Shown: in pieces, positions 1 to 7,923 of the stretch | Numbering within the stretch: position 1 is the stretch's first letter | How the letters are laid out: every line of letters starts with the position of its first letter | Source: NORP181 sp047623555 | GTDB lineage: Bacteria; Pseudomonadota; Alphaproteobacteria; Rhodobacterales; Rhodobacteraceae | Reading direction: 5' to 3' | Assembly (NCBI GenBank): GCA_047623555.1 | Contig: JBLHMP010000046.1 | Span: 1-30,724, forward strand | DNA: 30,724 bases | Translations under genes and position numbers: made by a program | The notes under the pieces: generated by a model | Databases searched by the model: none | Told to the model about the DNA's origin: nothing | The model's input: the letters and a program-made list of their open reading frames with translations, nothing else

Positions 1-401
1 TAGTCTTCACGCTTATCGACCGGGCCGTCCTGTTTGACCCAGCCAGCAAACCCGCCTTCAAGATGTTGAACCGGGGCCAGACCCATTTCCATCGCCACCT
101 TTGCCGCCAACGCTGAGCGCAACGCTCCGGCGCAATAAAATACATAGGTTTTGTCCTGATTGAACACCGATTTGTGATAGGTGCTATCCGGGTCGATCCA
201 GAATTCGAGCATGCCGCGTGGGCACAAAAACGCACCGGGCAAGGTGCCGCCGCGTTTGATTTCGCGGATGTCGCGAATATCGACAAAGACATACTCATCG
301 TCATCAAGCCGGGTTTTAGCCTCGGCTATGGACATGACTTTGACAATGGCGTTGGCCTCTTTGACCAGGGCCTTGACCCCTTTGGTGATGGTTTGTGGCA
401 T
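1..401 (-). CDS. Rhodanese-like sulfurtransferase domain protein (3' end cut by window edge)
   Basis: A single rhodanese domain reads through to the window edge. Translation of the minus strand from the ATG at 401 gives MPQTITKGVKALVKEANAIV, then a DIRD motif, and the active-site loop CAGALRS with the catalytic cysteine and the arginine of the CX4R loop. It continues to GGFAGWV, the usual C-terminal rhodanese signature, so only a few residues are missing. Rhodanese domains carry a persulfide on the cysteine and transfer sulfur; the acceptor cannot be deduced. An in-frame TTG lies about 12 codons upstream, but the ATG matches the start I remember for roseobacter homologues. The gene is divergent from the aldo/keto reductase, with about 156 bp between them. 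Confidence 0.85.
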   Translation of the reverse strand, partial: MPQTITKGVKALVKEANAIVKVMSIAEAKTRLDDDEYVFVDIRDIREIKRGGTLPGAFLCPRGMLEFWIDPDSTYHKSVFNQDKTYVFYCAGALRSALAAKVAMEMGLAPVQHLEGGFAGWVKQDGPVDKRED

Positions 402-557
402 GGGGCTGAAGTCCTTGACTGATGGGATGATGACCAACTTTTGACCGAAACCGCCGGGCAACTCAACCAAAGCTGCGAAACCGGGCGCTTTATCTTTGCC
501 CTTTGCCCCCAGATCACTAGGGTCCGGGCAAACGCGAACACCAAAAAGGCACGTCAC

Positions 558-1604
558 ATGAAAATGAACCCGCTGGGCCGCACTGGCCTGAACGTCTCGG
601 AACTTTGTCTGGGCACCATGACCTTTGGCACTCAAACCCCCGAAGCCGATGCCCATGCGCAAATTGATATGGCGCTGGCCGCTGGCATCAATTTTGTCGA
701 TACCGCCGAAATGTATCCGGTCAATCCGGTATCTGCGGCAACCACCGGCGGCAGCGAAAAGATCATCGGCACCTGGAATGCCGCCAATCCGGCGCGGCGT
801 GGCGACTATATTTTGGCGACCAAACATTCGGGCCAAGGGCTGGCACATGTGCGCGAAGGAGCGGAGATCAGTTCGGCGACTATTTCTGAGACCATCGAGG
901 GGTCGCTCAAACGGCTGCAGACCGATTACATTGATCTCTACCAGTTCCACTGGCCCAATCGTGGCAGCTATATGTTCCGCAAGAATTGGACGTTTGATCC
1001 GTCCTCACAGGACCGCGCGACCACAATTGCCAATATGGAGGACTGTCTTGAGGCGCTGCAACGACAGGTCGAAAAGGGCAATATCCGCGCCTTTGGCCTA
1101 AGCAACGAGAGCGCCTGGGGTACGGCACAGTGGTTGCGTTTGTGCGAAGACAACGGCGGCCCAAGGGTGGCTTCGATCCAGAATGAGTATTCGTTGCTGT
1201 GCCGGATGTTTGACACCGATCTGGCAGAACTTAGCGTCAATGAAGATGTTGGCCTGATGGCGTTCTCGCCTTTGGGCGTTGGGTTTTTGACTGGAAAATA
1301 CCAAAACGGGGCGGTGCCGGAAGGATCACGTAAATCAATTGTTCCGTCTTTGGGTGGCAGGGAATCTGTGCGGGTTTATGGCGCGGTTGATGCCTATCTG
1401 GAGATTGCGGCGCGTCATGGGCTGGATCCGGTGCATATGGCGTTGGCCTGGTGTCGCAGCCGGGTGTTCATGATGTCGGCAATTTTTGGCGCGTCACGGT
1501 TGGAGCAGCTGGCACATGTGCTGGGATCGGTGGATGTTGTACTGTCGGATGAGGTTTTGGCCGAGATTGATCTGGCGCATAAGGCGCATCCTATGCCGTA
1601 TTGA
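558..1604 (+). CDS. tas: Tas-like NADP(H)-dependent aldo/keto reductase
   Basis: The 348-residue product matches the E. coli Tas family in length (about 346) and in order of motifs: LGTMTFG near residue 19, EADAHAQID near 29, and GINFVDTAEMYPV near 43. The AKR catalytic tetrad is present as D48, Y53, K89 (ILATKHSG) and H131 (YQFHWPNR). The fold is a TIM barrel that reduces aldehydes or ketones with NADPH; the substrate is unknown. The start at 558 is chosen because MKMNPLGRTG is the family N-terminus and an AAGG lies about 7 nt upstream. An in-frame extension of 39 codons is possible but shows no family similarity. The gene converges with the AraC-type regulator downstream. Confidence 0.92.
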   Translation: MKMNPLGRTGLNVSELCLGTMTFGTQTPEADAHAQIDMALAAGINFVDTAEMYPVNPVSAATTGGSEKIIGTWNAANPARRGDYILATKHSGQGLAHVREGAEISSATISETIEGSLKRLQTDYIDLYQFHWPNRGSYMFRKNWTFDPSSQDRATTIANMEDCLEALQRQVEKGNIRAFGLSNESAWGTAQWLRLCEDNGGPRVASIQNEYSLLCRMFDTDLAELSVNEDVGLMAFSPLGVGFLTGKYQNGAVPEGSRKSIVPSLGGRESVRVYGAVDAYLEIAARHGLDPVHMALAWCRSRVFMMSAIFGASRLEQLAHVLGSVDVVLSDEVLAEIDLAHKAHPMPY

Positions 1605-1668
1605 TAAACGCAAACTATGCGTGAGATGCGAGTATAGGAGCCTCCGGCGGGGGGCTTAAACCGTCTTG

Positions 1669-1691
1669 GAAACGCTCCAGAAGAGCGTTTC
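1669..1691. terminator. Hairpin between convergent genes
   Basis: A perfect 9-bp stem, GAAACGCTC and GAGCGTTTC with a 5-nt loop, lies between the stop of the aldo/keto reductase and the stop of the convergent regulator gene. There is no clear T-run on either side, so it is a candidate bidirectional terminator or transcript-end stabiliser rather than a textbook intrinsic terminator. A second small stem (AGGCG/CGCCT, 1703-1715) overlaps the stop codon of the regulator. Confidence 0.45.
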
Positions 1692-1714
1692 AAGGGCCAA
1701 ACAGGCGGAGCGCC

Positions 1715-2707
1715 TCAAACAAAAGAAGTTGAAAATGTGTGTCGCTTTCGGAGGGCGCGGGCAGAGATGCCTTTGGCCTGCTTAAATGCGCGGGCAAAGC
1801 TGGATTGCGATGCAAACCCGGTGGCCAGCGCGATGTCCTGAATGGGCAGATCGGTGTCGGTGACAAGGCGTTCGGCCTCGCTCAGGCGCAGGTGCAGGTA
1901 GTGCGCTTGCGGTGTGGTGTTCAGCCGGGTGCGAAACTGGTGCTCTAGCGCGCGGGGGCTGGTGGCGATCTGGCGGGCAAGCGACGGGATTGTCAGGGGT
2001 GCGTCTAACGTTTGTTCCATCAGCATATTGGTGCGCGTTGTCAGGGCATTGTGGCCCGGATGTGGCGGCGTGCGGGCCTGCGCGCGCGATGGATCAGGGG
2101 CGCTGTCATAGATGAATGCGCCAGCGACGCGGGCGGCGAGGCGGGCACCAAAGCGCGCCGTTATCAGATGCAGCATCATGTCGATGGCCGGGGCGGCGCC
2201 GCCGCTGGTTATGCGATTGCGATCAATGTGGAACCGATCCCGCAGCGCTGTGACAGCAGGAAATTCCATGGCAAAGCGGTCCATGTCCTCCCAATGGGTT
2301 GTCGCCGCATAGCCATCCAGCAACCCGGCCTTGGCCAATATCCAAGGGCCACCGTCGATCCCGGCCAGTGTCGTACCGCTGGCGGCAATGCGGCGCAGGC
2401 TGGCGCCAAGGGCCGGTGTGGCGTGGCGGTCCAGATCAAAGCCCGCGACCACCAGCAATAAATCACAGTGATCAAGCCGGGACAGCGGTGCGCCGGGCAC
2501 GGTTAAACCACTTGTCAGGGTTGCCGAAAACCCTGTGGCAGTCACGTAATCCCAAGCAAACAGGCGCTTACCCGATAGGCGGTTGGCGGCGCGCATCGGG
2601 TCAACAACGGCGGCAAAAGACAGCGTGTTGCAATCATCCAGCACCAATACTGCGGTGCGGAGGGTGCGGGCGCTGGGCTCTAGGATGTTTTCTGCGGATT
2701 TCATCAA
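1715..2707 (-). CDS. cdhR: GATase1-AraC (GlxA/CdhR-type) transcriptional regulator of carnitine catabolism
   Basis: This 330-residue protein has an N-terminal DJ-1/PfpI-like domain (about 18-185) and a C-terminal AraC helix-turn-helix pair (about 225-320; IPSLARQIATSPRALEHQFR, then IQDIALATGFASQSSFARAFK). At the nucleophile elbow the sequence is GIDGGPW (116-122), with no cysteine, as expected for a ligand-sensing rather than enzymatic domain. In Pseudomonas, CdhR of this class activates carnitine dehydrogenase genes. Here the gene is divergent from the carnitine operon, with only 75 bp between the two start codons, which supports the same role. The assignment to carnitine is inferred from context. 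The ATG at 2704 is an equally good start. Confidence 0.85.
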   Translation of the reverse strand: MMKSAENILEPSARTLRTAVLVLDDCNTLSFAAVVDPMRAANRLSGKRLFAWDYVTATGFSATLTSGLTVPGAPLSRLDHCDLLLVVAGFDLDRHATPALGASLRRIAASGTTLAGIDGGPWILAKAGLLDGYAATTHWEDMDRFAMEFPAVTALRDRFHIDRNRITSGGAAPAIDMMLHLITARFGARLAARVAGAFIYDSAPDPSRAQARTPPHPGHNALTTRTNMLMEQTLDAPLTIPSLARQIATSPRALEHQFRTRLNTTPQAHYLHLRLSEAERLVTDTDLPIQDIALATGFASQSSFARAFKQAKGISARALRKRHTFSTSFV

Positions 2708-2713
2708 TTATGC

Positions 2714-2740
2714 GGCGTATCATGCAAAGTCGTATTCGCC
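2714..2740. promoter_or_regulatory. Candidate operator in the cdhR-cdhC divergent intergenic region
   Basis: An imperfect inverted repeat, GGCGTAT (2714-2720) and ATTCGCC (2734-2740), sits about midway between the two divergent start codons. Six of seven positions are symmetric and the half-sites are about two helical turns apart. The position suits binding by the AraC-type regulator to control both genes. The site is seen in the sequence; its function is inferred. Confidence 0.25.
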
Positions 2741-2782
2741 AAGCTGCGCCATGCTTTGGCCAAACAACTCGGAGGATTTGAT

Positions 2783-3700
2783 ATGCCGTTGACCATGAAC
2801 AAAGACGTTTTTATCACCTGTGCCGTCACCGGTTCGGGCGCCACCCAAGACCGCAGCGACAAGGGTCCGCGCTCGCCCAAACAGATCGCAGACAGCGCCA
2901 TCGCGGCGGCCAAGGCCGGGGCGGCGGTGGTGCATTGCCATGTGCGCGACCCCGAAACCGGCAGGCCAAGCCGCGATCTGGCGATGTACCGCGAAGTCAC
3001 CGACCGCATTCGCGATAGCGACACCGATGTGGTGCTGAACCTGACCGCCGGAATGGGCGGCGACATGATCTTTGGCGGGGCAGAAACTCCGCTGCCGTTG
3101 ATCGCGGGCACCGACATGGTTGGCGCGACAGAACGGGTGGCGCATGTGGCCGAGTGTCTGCCGGAAATCTGCACGTTGGATTGCGGTACTATGAACTTTG
3201 CTGAATCCGATTATGTGATGACCAACACGCCGGGCATGTTGACGGCCATGGGGCGGATGATGACGAAATTGGGCGTCAAACCCGAAATCGAAGCCTTTGA
3301 TACCGGCCATCTTTGGTATGCAAAACAACTGGTTGCCGATGGTGTGCTGGATGGTCCGGCGTTGGTGCAACTGTGCATGGGGGTGCCGTGGGGCGCGCCG
3401 GATGACCTGAATACGTTCATGGCGATGGTCAATAACGTGCCGGATGATTGGTGTTTTAGTGCCTTTGCGCTGGGCCGTAATCAGATGGCCTATGTGGCGG
3501 CTTCGGTGTTGGCGGGCGGCAATGTGCGCGTCGGGCTTGAGGATAATCTGTGGTTGGACAAGGGCGTTTTGGCCGAGAACTGGCAGCTGGTCGAGCGCGC
3601 TGGAAACATCGTTGAAAACATGGGCGCGCGGGTGATTGGGCCTGCAGAAGTCCGCGAAAAGCTGGGCTTGGTAAAGCAAGCCCCAGTGGCGAAAGGATAG
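2783..3700 (+). CDS. cdhC: BKACE family 3-dehydrocarnitine:acetyl-CoA cleavage enzyme
   Basis: The 305-residue protein belongs to the beta-keto acid cleavage enzyme family (formerly DUF849). The metal-binding HxH pair is seen as H51 and H53 in VVHCHVRDPETG, preceded by TCAVTGSGAT near the N-terminus. In carnitine catabolism this enzyme condenses 3-dehydrocarnitine with acetyl-CoA to give betainyl-CoA and acetoacetate. The substrate is inferred from the next gene, a carnitine dehydrogenase/betainyl-CoA thioesterase. The start at 2783 has a strong GGAGG at 2771-2775 with 7-nt spacing; the earlier in-frame ATG at 2756 lacks that support. The stop is 3 nt before the next start, so the genes are co-transcribed. 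Confidence 0.9.
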   Translation: MPLTMNKDVFITCAVTGSGATQDRSDKGPRSPKQIADSAIAAAKAGAAVVHCHVRDPETGRPSRDLAMYREVTDRIRDSDTDVVLNLTAGMGGDMIFGGAETPLPLIAGTDMVGATERVAHVAECLPEICTLDCGTMNFAESDYVMTNTPGMLTAMGRMMTKLGVKPEIEAFDTGHLWYAKQLVADGVLDGPALVQLCMGVPWGAPDDLNTFMAMVNNVPDDWCFSAFALGRNQMAYVAASVLAGGNVRVGLEDNLWLDKGVLAENWQLVERAGNIVENMGARVIGPAEVREKLGLVKQAPVAKG

Positions 3701-3703
3701 CAA

Positions 3704-5179
3704 ATGACCAAGATAGCAGCGATTATTGGCGGTGGTGTGATTGGTGGCGGTTGGGCGGCGCGGTTCCTGCTCAATGGCTGGGACGTGCGGGTGTTTGACC
3801 CCGATCCCGAGGCGCAGCGTAAGGTAGGCGAAGTGCTGGACAATGCCCGCCGTTCACTGCCGGGGCTGAGCGATGTGCCGCTTCCGGACGAGGGCGGGTT
3901 GAGCTTTCATGACGATCTGGGCGATGCTGTTGCCGGGGCGGTGTGGATTCAGGAAAGCGTGCCCGAGCGTTTGGATCTGAAACACAAGGTTTTTACCACC
4001 ATCCAGCAGCATTGCGATGCGGGCGCAGTTATTGGCTCCTCAACATCCGGGTTTAAACCGTCCGAGTTGCAGCAGGGTGCCACGCGTCCCGGCCAAATCA
4101 TGGTCGCGCACCCGTTTAACCCGGTGTATTTGTTGCCGTTGATCGAGCTGGTGACAACCGACGTTAATGACGCCGATTTGATCGAGGCGGCGCGGGCGCT
4201 TTTGGTGTCTTTGGGGCTGCATCCGCTGCATGTGAAAAAGGAAATTGATGCCCATATTGCCGATCGGTTCCTTGAGGCCGTCTGGCGCGAAGCGCTGTGG
4301 CTGATCAAGGACGGCATTGCCACGACCGAGGAAATTGACGACGCGATTCGCTATGGCTTTGGTATTCGCTGGGCGCAGATGGGGCTGTTTGAAACCTATC
4401 GTGTGGCCGGCGGCGAGGCTGGGATGAAGCATTTCATTGCCCAGTTTGGCCCGGCGTTGAAATGGCCCTGGACCAAGTTGATGGATGTGCCTGAGCTTAC
4501 AGATGAGTTGATCAACAAGATCTCGGATCAGTCGGATGCGCAGTCTGGCATGCATTCGATCCGCGAGTTGGAACGCATTCGCGACAATAATCTGGTTGGT
4601 ATGATGCGGGCGCTGAAGATGCAGGATTGGGGGGCTGGCGCCTTGCTTAATGCGCATGACGCGGTGCTAAAGGTCGGCACTGGGTTGGGGGCATCGCTGG
4701 ATCAGATCGTGGATTTATCGCAACCGATCGTGACGCTGGACCGCGCCGTGCCGTTGGATTGGACGGATTACAACGGCCATATGACCGAATCCAAATACCT
4801 TGAGGCCTTTGCCTATGCCACGGATCGGTTCATGCAATTGATCGGCTGTGATGCCGCCTATATCGCTACAGGGGGCAGCTATTTCACCGCTGAGACGCAT
4901 ATTCGGCATCTGGATGAGGTCCATGCCGGGGCGAAAATATCGGTGCGCACCCAGATGTTGCTGGGTGAGGGTAAGAAATTGCACCTGTTCCATACGATGT
5001 ATGAGGGCGAGCGTGCCTTGGCCACGGGCGAGCATTTTCTGCTGCATGTCAGCCTTGAATCCCGTCGTCCATCGGCGCCGAGTGATGCCATTGAGGCCGC
5101 AATGAAAATGATCCGCGAGGCACGGGCTGGGGTGCCGATGCCGGATGGTGCAGGTCGCGCGATTGGCGCGCCAAGATGA
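3704..5179 (+). CDS. cdhA: L-carnitine 3-dehydrogenase fused to betainyl-CoA thioesterase
   Basis: Two enzymes are joined in 491 residues. Residues 1 to about 320 form a 3-hydroxyacyl-CoA dehydrogenase-like carnitine dehydrogenase: NAD-binding IIGGGVIGGG at 7-16, SSTSGF near 112, and the catalytic His/Glu pair H136 (AHPFNP) and E148. Residues about 340-480 form a hotdog thioesterase of the 4HBT type, with DWTDYNGHM near 352. The first domain oxidises L-carnitine to 3-dehydrocarnitine with NAD; the second would hydrolyse the betainyl-CoA made by the preceding BKACE enzyme to glycine betaine. The fusion is a known arrangement in rhizobia and related alphaproteobacteria, whereas pseudomonads keep the two genes apart. 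It overlaps the next gene by 4 bp (ATGA). Confidence 0.93.
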   Translation: MTKIAAIIGGGVIGGGWAARFLLNGWDVRVFDPDPEAQRKVGEVLDNARRSLPGLSDVPLPDEGGLSFHDDLGDAVAGAVWIQESVPERLDLKHKVFTTIQQHCDAGAVIGSSTSGFKPSELQQGATRPGQIMVAHPFNPVYLLPLIELVTTDVNDADLIEAARALLVSLGLHPLHVKKEIDAHIADRFLEAVWREALWLIKDGIATTEEIDDAIRYGFGIRWAQMGLFETYRVAGGEAGMKHFIAQFGPALKWPWTKLMDVPELTDELINKISDQSDAQSGMHSIRELERIRDNNLVGMMRALKMQDWGAGALLNAHDAVLKVGTGLGASLDQIVDLSQPIVTLDRAVPLDWTDYNGHMTESKYLEAFAYATDRFMQLIGCDAAYIATGGSYFTAETHIRHLDEVHAGAKISVRTQMLLGEGKKLHLFHTMYEGERALATGEHFLLHVSLESRRPSAPSDAIEAAMKMIREARAGVPMPDGAGRAIGAPR

Positions 5180-5937
5180 CACAGCGGGTTCTGATAACGG
5201 CGGGCGCGTCCGGAGTAGGGCGCGCCATGGCCGAGGCGTTCGCCGAAACCGGCGCGCGGGTTTGGGTGGCTGATCTGGACGGCGATGCGTTGGCGGGATG
5301 CCCGTCTGATTGGCAAACCTCACAGGTTGACGTCAGCGACGAGGCGGTGATGGCGGCGATGTTCGCGCAGATCGCGGATGTTTGGGGCGGGCTTGATGTG
5401 CTTTGTGCCAACGCCGGGATTGCCGGGCCAACGGCGTTGATTGAGGACGTGGCACTGGCCGATTGGCGGGCCTGTCTGGCGGTCAATCTGGACGGTGCGT
5501 TTTTGGCGGCGAAATATGCGGCTCCGATGATGAAGGCGCAAAAAAGCGGCGGCATAGTGATGACATCGTCAACCGCCGGGCAATATGGCTATCCCAATCG
5601 CGCCCCGTATGCGTCGGCGAAATGGGCGGTGATTGGGTTGGCCAAAACGCTGGCGATGGAGTTGGGCGCATATGGCGTGCGGGTCAACACCATCTGCCCC
5701 GGTGCCGTCGAAGGCCCCCGGATGGAGGGCGTATTAGCGCGCGAGGCGGCGGTAAAAGGCATGAGCCGGGATGCGGTTTATGAAGGCTATGCCAGCGGCA
5801 CGTCGATGGGCCGGTTTGTCGAAGGGCGCGACATCGCGGCAATGGCGGTTTTCCTCGCTTCGGACGGGGCGCGATTGGTGTCGGGGCAGGTGATTGCGGT
5901 GGATGGCCATACGGTCAACCCTGATCCAAAGGTCTGA
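5176..5937 (+). CDS. SDR-family oxidoreductase coupled to the carnitine operon
   Basis: A classical 253-residue short-chain dehydrogenase. The cofactor loop is TAGASGVG at 8-15 (the first glycine of the usual TGxxxGxG is replaced by alanine), followed by CANAG near 78-81 and the catalytic S132, Y145 and K149 (YASAK). The C-terminus has the familiar SGQVIAVDGH. An acidic D33 at the end of beta2 (VADLD) suggests NAD preference. The ATG overlaps the TGA of the dehydrogenase/thioesterase gene, so the two are probably translationally coupled. The known carnitine-to-betaine route needs no further dehydrogenase, so the substrate is unknown. D-carnitine or a related hydroxylated quaternary amine is possible. 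Confidence 0.9.
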   Translation: MTQRVLITAGASGVGRAMAEAFAETGARVWVADLDGDALAGCPSDWQTSQVDVSDEAVMAAMFAQIADVWGGLDVLCANAGIAGPTALIEDVALADWRACLAVNLDGAFLAAKYAAPMMKAQKSGGIVMTSSTAGQYGYPNRAPYASAKWAVIGLAKTLAMELGAYGVRVNTICPGAVEGPRMEGVLAREAAVKGMSRDAVYEGYASGTSMGRFVEGRDIAAMAVFLASDGARLVSGQVIAVDGHTVNPDPKV

Positions 5938-6003
5938 GATGTTGCCAAAAGGCGCCCGCTGACGCGTGCATTACATATTTTATTGGCGCCAGAATGAGCC
6001 GTT

Positions 6004-6876
6004 TTACGTCACAACACCGGTGATTTCGGCCCGTAAGGCGCGCAAGTGCGTTGGGAAATGTCGTGCGGTTTCTGTGGCTTCGCGGATTAGCGTGTCAAAG
6101 TGATCGGTAAACGCCTCGACCCGGTCGCGGTCGCGAAACGCCATATAATGCCCACCTGCGTAGAACACGCAGAGCAACGGCCCGAAGATGGTAATCGGCG
6201 CGCTGTACAGGCGGTGCGCGTCAAACAGGTAAATCCGTAGGCGGGGGTAGAGTTGTTCGGCCAGATCCAAAAGCCGGTCTATCTGCTCTAACCGGGTGTC
6301 CAGCGGCAAGCCGTGATAATAGCCAGTGCCATGCACAAAGCTGTGCATTTCATACAGCGGCATGGTGATTTCATAGTCGGACCGGGCGCGGCGCATCCAA
6401 TCCAACCGGTCCTGTGATGCGCGCATCGCCTGCTGTGCCGTGCGGCCAAGATGCGAGGCGTATTCCCATTCCAGCATCGCCTGGGTTTTGAACATATCGG
6501 GCAGCCCTGCGGGAACGTGCCTAATTTTGTAGCCCGCCGCCTCTTGGTACCAGGCGAATATGCGTTCATCGACCAGCGCGCGTGGTGCTTTGGTCAGGGT
6601 CAGTGCATTTTCCATCAGGTCCGCCGCGCTCTCGCTGCGATCAGACAGGGACAACAACCAGTCCGAGGATATGCCCAACGCTGACGCGCAGGCCCCGACC
6701 ACATGGGCATTAGGCAGACGCGCGCCGGACCCAGACAGCAATTGCGAAATCGTAGAACGGTCGACGCCAATCTGGCGGGCCAACACGCTTTGGTTGGTTT
6801 GACTGTCTGACATCGCTTGCGCCAGTCGGGTGCGAAATTGCTCGGCACGGTAACGTTTGTCAATTTTATGCGGCAT
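6004..6876 (-). CDS. XRE-family transcriptional regulator with C-terminal effector-like domain
   Basis: The 290-residue product has an N-terminal HTH of the Cro/C1 type at about residues 17-75 (NQSVLARQIGVDRSTISQLL), then about 200 residues rich in aromatic and charged positions that look like a ligand-binding domain I cannot name. It is divergent from the fatty-acid desaturase, with about 105 bp between start codons containing two inverted repeats. It probably controls the desaturase and itself. The ligand could be a lipid or acyl-CoA by analogy with other long XRE regulators next to lipid genes, but nothing in the sequence shows it. Confidence 0.85.
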   Translation of the reverse strand: MPHKIDKRYRAEQFRTRLAQAMSDSQTNQSVLARQIGVDRSTISQLLSGSGARLPNAHVVGACASALGISSDWLLSLSDRSESAADLMENALTLTKAPRALVDERIFAWYQEAAGYKIRHVPAGLPDMFKTQAMLEWEYASHLGRTAQQAMRASQDRLDWMRRARSDYEITMPLYEMHSFVHGTGYYHGLPLDTRLEQIDRLLDLAEQLYPRLRIYLFDAHRLYSAPITIFGPLLCVFYAGGHYMAFRDRDRVEAFTDHFDTLIREATETARHFPTHLRALRAEITGVVT

Positions 6877-6891
6877 ATGTTTGATTTTATC

Positions 6892-6909
6892 ACAAATGTT
6901 GAGATTTGT
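6892..6909. promoter_or_regulatory. Inverted repeat 1 between XRE regulator and desaturase
   Basis: ACAAAT (6892-6897) and ATTTGT (6904-6909) form a perfect 6-bp inverted repeat with a 6-nt spacer. It lies 16 bp in front of the regulator's start codon. It shares its TCACAA half-site with the second repeat 19 bp further on, so both are candidate operators for the XRE protein. Confidence 0.4.
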
Positions 6910-6927
6910 TCACCATATACCAAATAG

Positions 6928-6941
6928 TCACAACTTTGTGA
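6928..6941. promoter_or_regulatory. Inverted repeat 2 (TCACAA-CT-TTGTGA) upstream of desaturase
   Basis: A perfect 6+6 inverted repeat with a 2-nt spacer lies 41 bp in front of the desaturase ATG. It is the most symmetric element in this divergent region and is a good candidate operator for the adjacent XRE regulator. Confidence 0.45.
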
Positions 6942-6981
6942 ATATGATTAGTGAGAGGGAAATCAACGCATAGGAACCCCG

Positions 6982-7902
6982 ATGACCCCCACAACAGGCG
7001 CGGCGAAAACCGATCGCGTAAAAACGACGGAATGGGCAACATTCGCTTTGATCGTAATATGTTACGGCCTTTGGATTGCGGTGATCTTTGGGCTGGCAGG
7101 TTATGCGCCGATGCTGGCGGTATTGTTGGCCGGGGTGATGGTCGCGTTTCATGCGTCGTTGGAACACGAGGTACTGCATGGCCATCCGTTTGGGTCAAAA
7201 ACGTTAAACGAGGCACTGGTGTTTTTGCCGCTAAACCTGTTCATCCCCTATAACCGCTTTCGCGATCAGCATCTGGCGCATCACCGGGATTCAAACCTGA
7301 CCGACCCCTATGATGATCCGGAATCCAACTATCTTGATCCGGCGGTCTGGTCGAAAATGCCGGGCTGGAAACGGGCGTTGTATCGGCTGAACAACACGTT
7401 GTTTGGCCGTATGCTGGTGGGGCCATTGATTGGGCAGACGGTGTTTACGATTGACGATTGGCGCGCGGCGATGCGCGGTGATCGTGCGGTTATTGTCGCC
7501 TGGGCGCTACATATTCCCGGTTTGGCGATTGTGATCTGGCTGGTTCTGGCCTCGCCAATGCCGCTCTGGGCCTATGTGATTTCCGCCTATTTGGGGCTGA
7601 GTATCCTGAAAATTCGCACCTTTCTGGAACATCGCGCCAATGAAAAAGTTCGCGCCCGCACGGTGATTATCGAAGACCGCGGACCGCTGGCGTTTATGTT
7701 TTTAAACAACAACTTGCATGTGGTGCATCACATGAACCCCAACGCAGCTTGGTATAAATTGCCGGGTCTATACCGCGACGGGCGGGCGCGCTATTTGGCC
7801 TGCAATGAGACCTATGTGTTTCGTTCATACGGTGAGGTATTTTGGCGTTATCTGTTTGCCGCCAAAGACCCGGTGTCGCATCCTCTCTGGCCTAACGACT
7901 GA
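6982..7902 (+). CDS. Membrane fatty-acid desaturase family protein
   Basis: A 306-residue integral membrane di-iron enzyme of the desaturase/hydroxylase superfamily. Three histidine boxes are visible: HASLEHEVLHGHP (57-69), QHLAHH (96-101) and HVVHH (246-250). Hydrophobic segments lie at about 20-55 and 165-205. The family inserts a double bond or hydroxyl into an acyl chain with O2. The exact substrate is not shown, and related enzymes act on other lipids or carotenoids. The start at 6982 has AGGA about 6 nt upstream. A DMT transporter gene follows after 21 bp, so the two are probably co-transcribed. Confidence 0.88.
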   Translation: MTPTTGAAKTDRVKTTEWATFALIVICYGLWIAVIFGLAGYAPMLAVLLAGVMVAFHASLEHEVLHGHPFGSKTLNEALVFLPLNLFIPYNRFRDQHLAHHRDSNLTDPYDDPESNYLDPAVWSKMPGWKRALYRLNNTLFGRMLVGPLIGQTVFTIDDWRAAMRGDRAVIVAWALHIPGLAIVIWLVLASPMPLWAYVISAYLGLSILKIRTFLEHRANEKVRARTVIIEDRGPLAFMFLNNNLHVVHHMNPNAAWYKLPGLYRDGRARYLACNETYVFRSYGEVFWRYLFAAKDPVSHPLWPND

Positions 7903-7923
7903 TTTCAGGCCATAGGGAACCGC

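Noticed and set aside
2720..3703. Long minus-strand open frame of 327 codons opposite the BKACE gene
   Set aside because: It mirrors cdhC almost exactly; the composition is His/Arg/Gln-rich and it has no domain, so it is a shadow frame.
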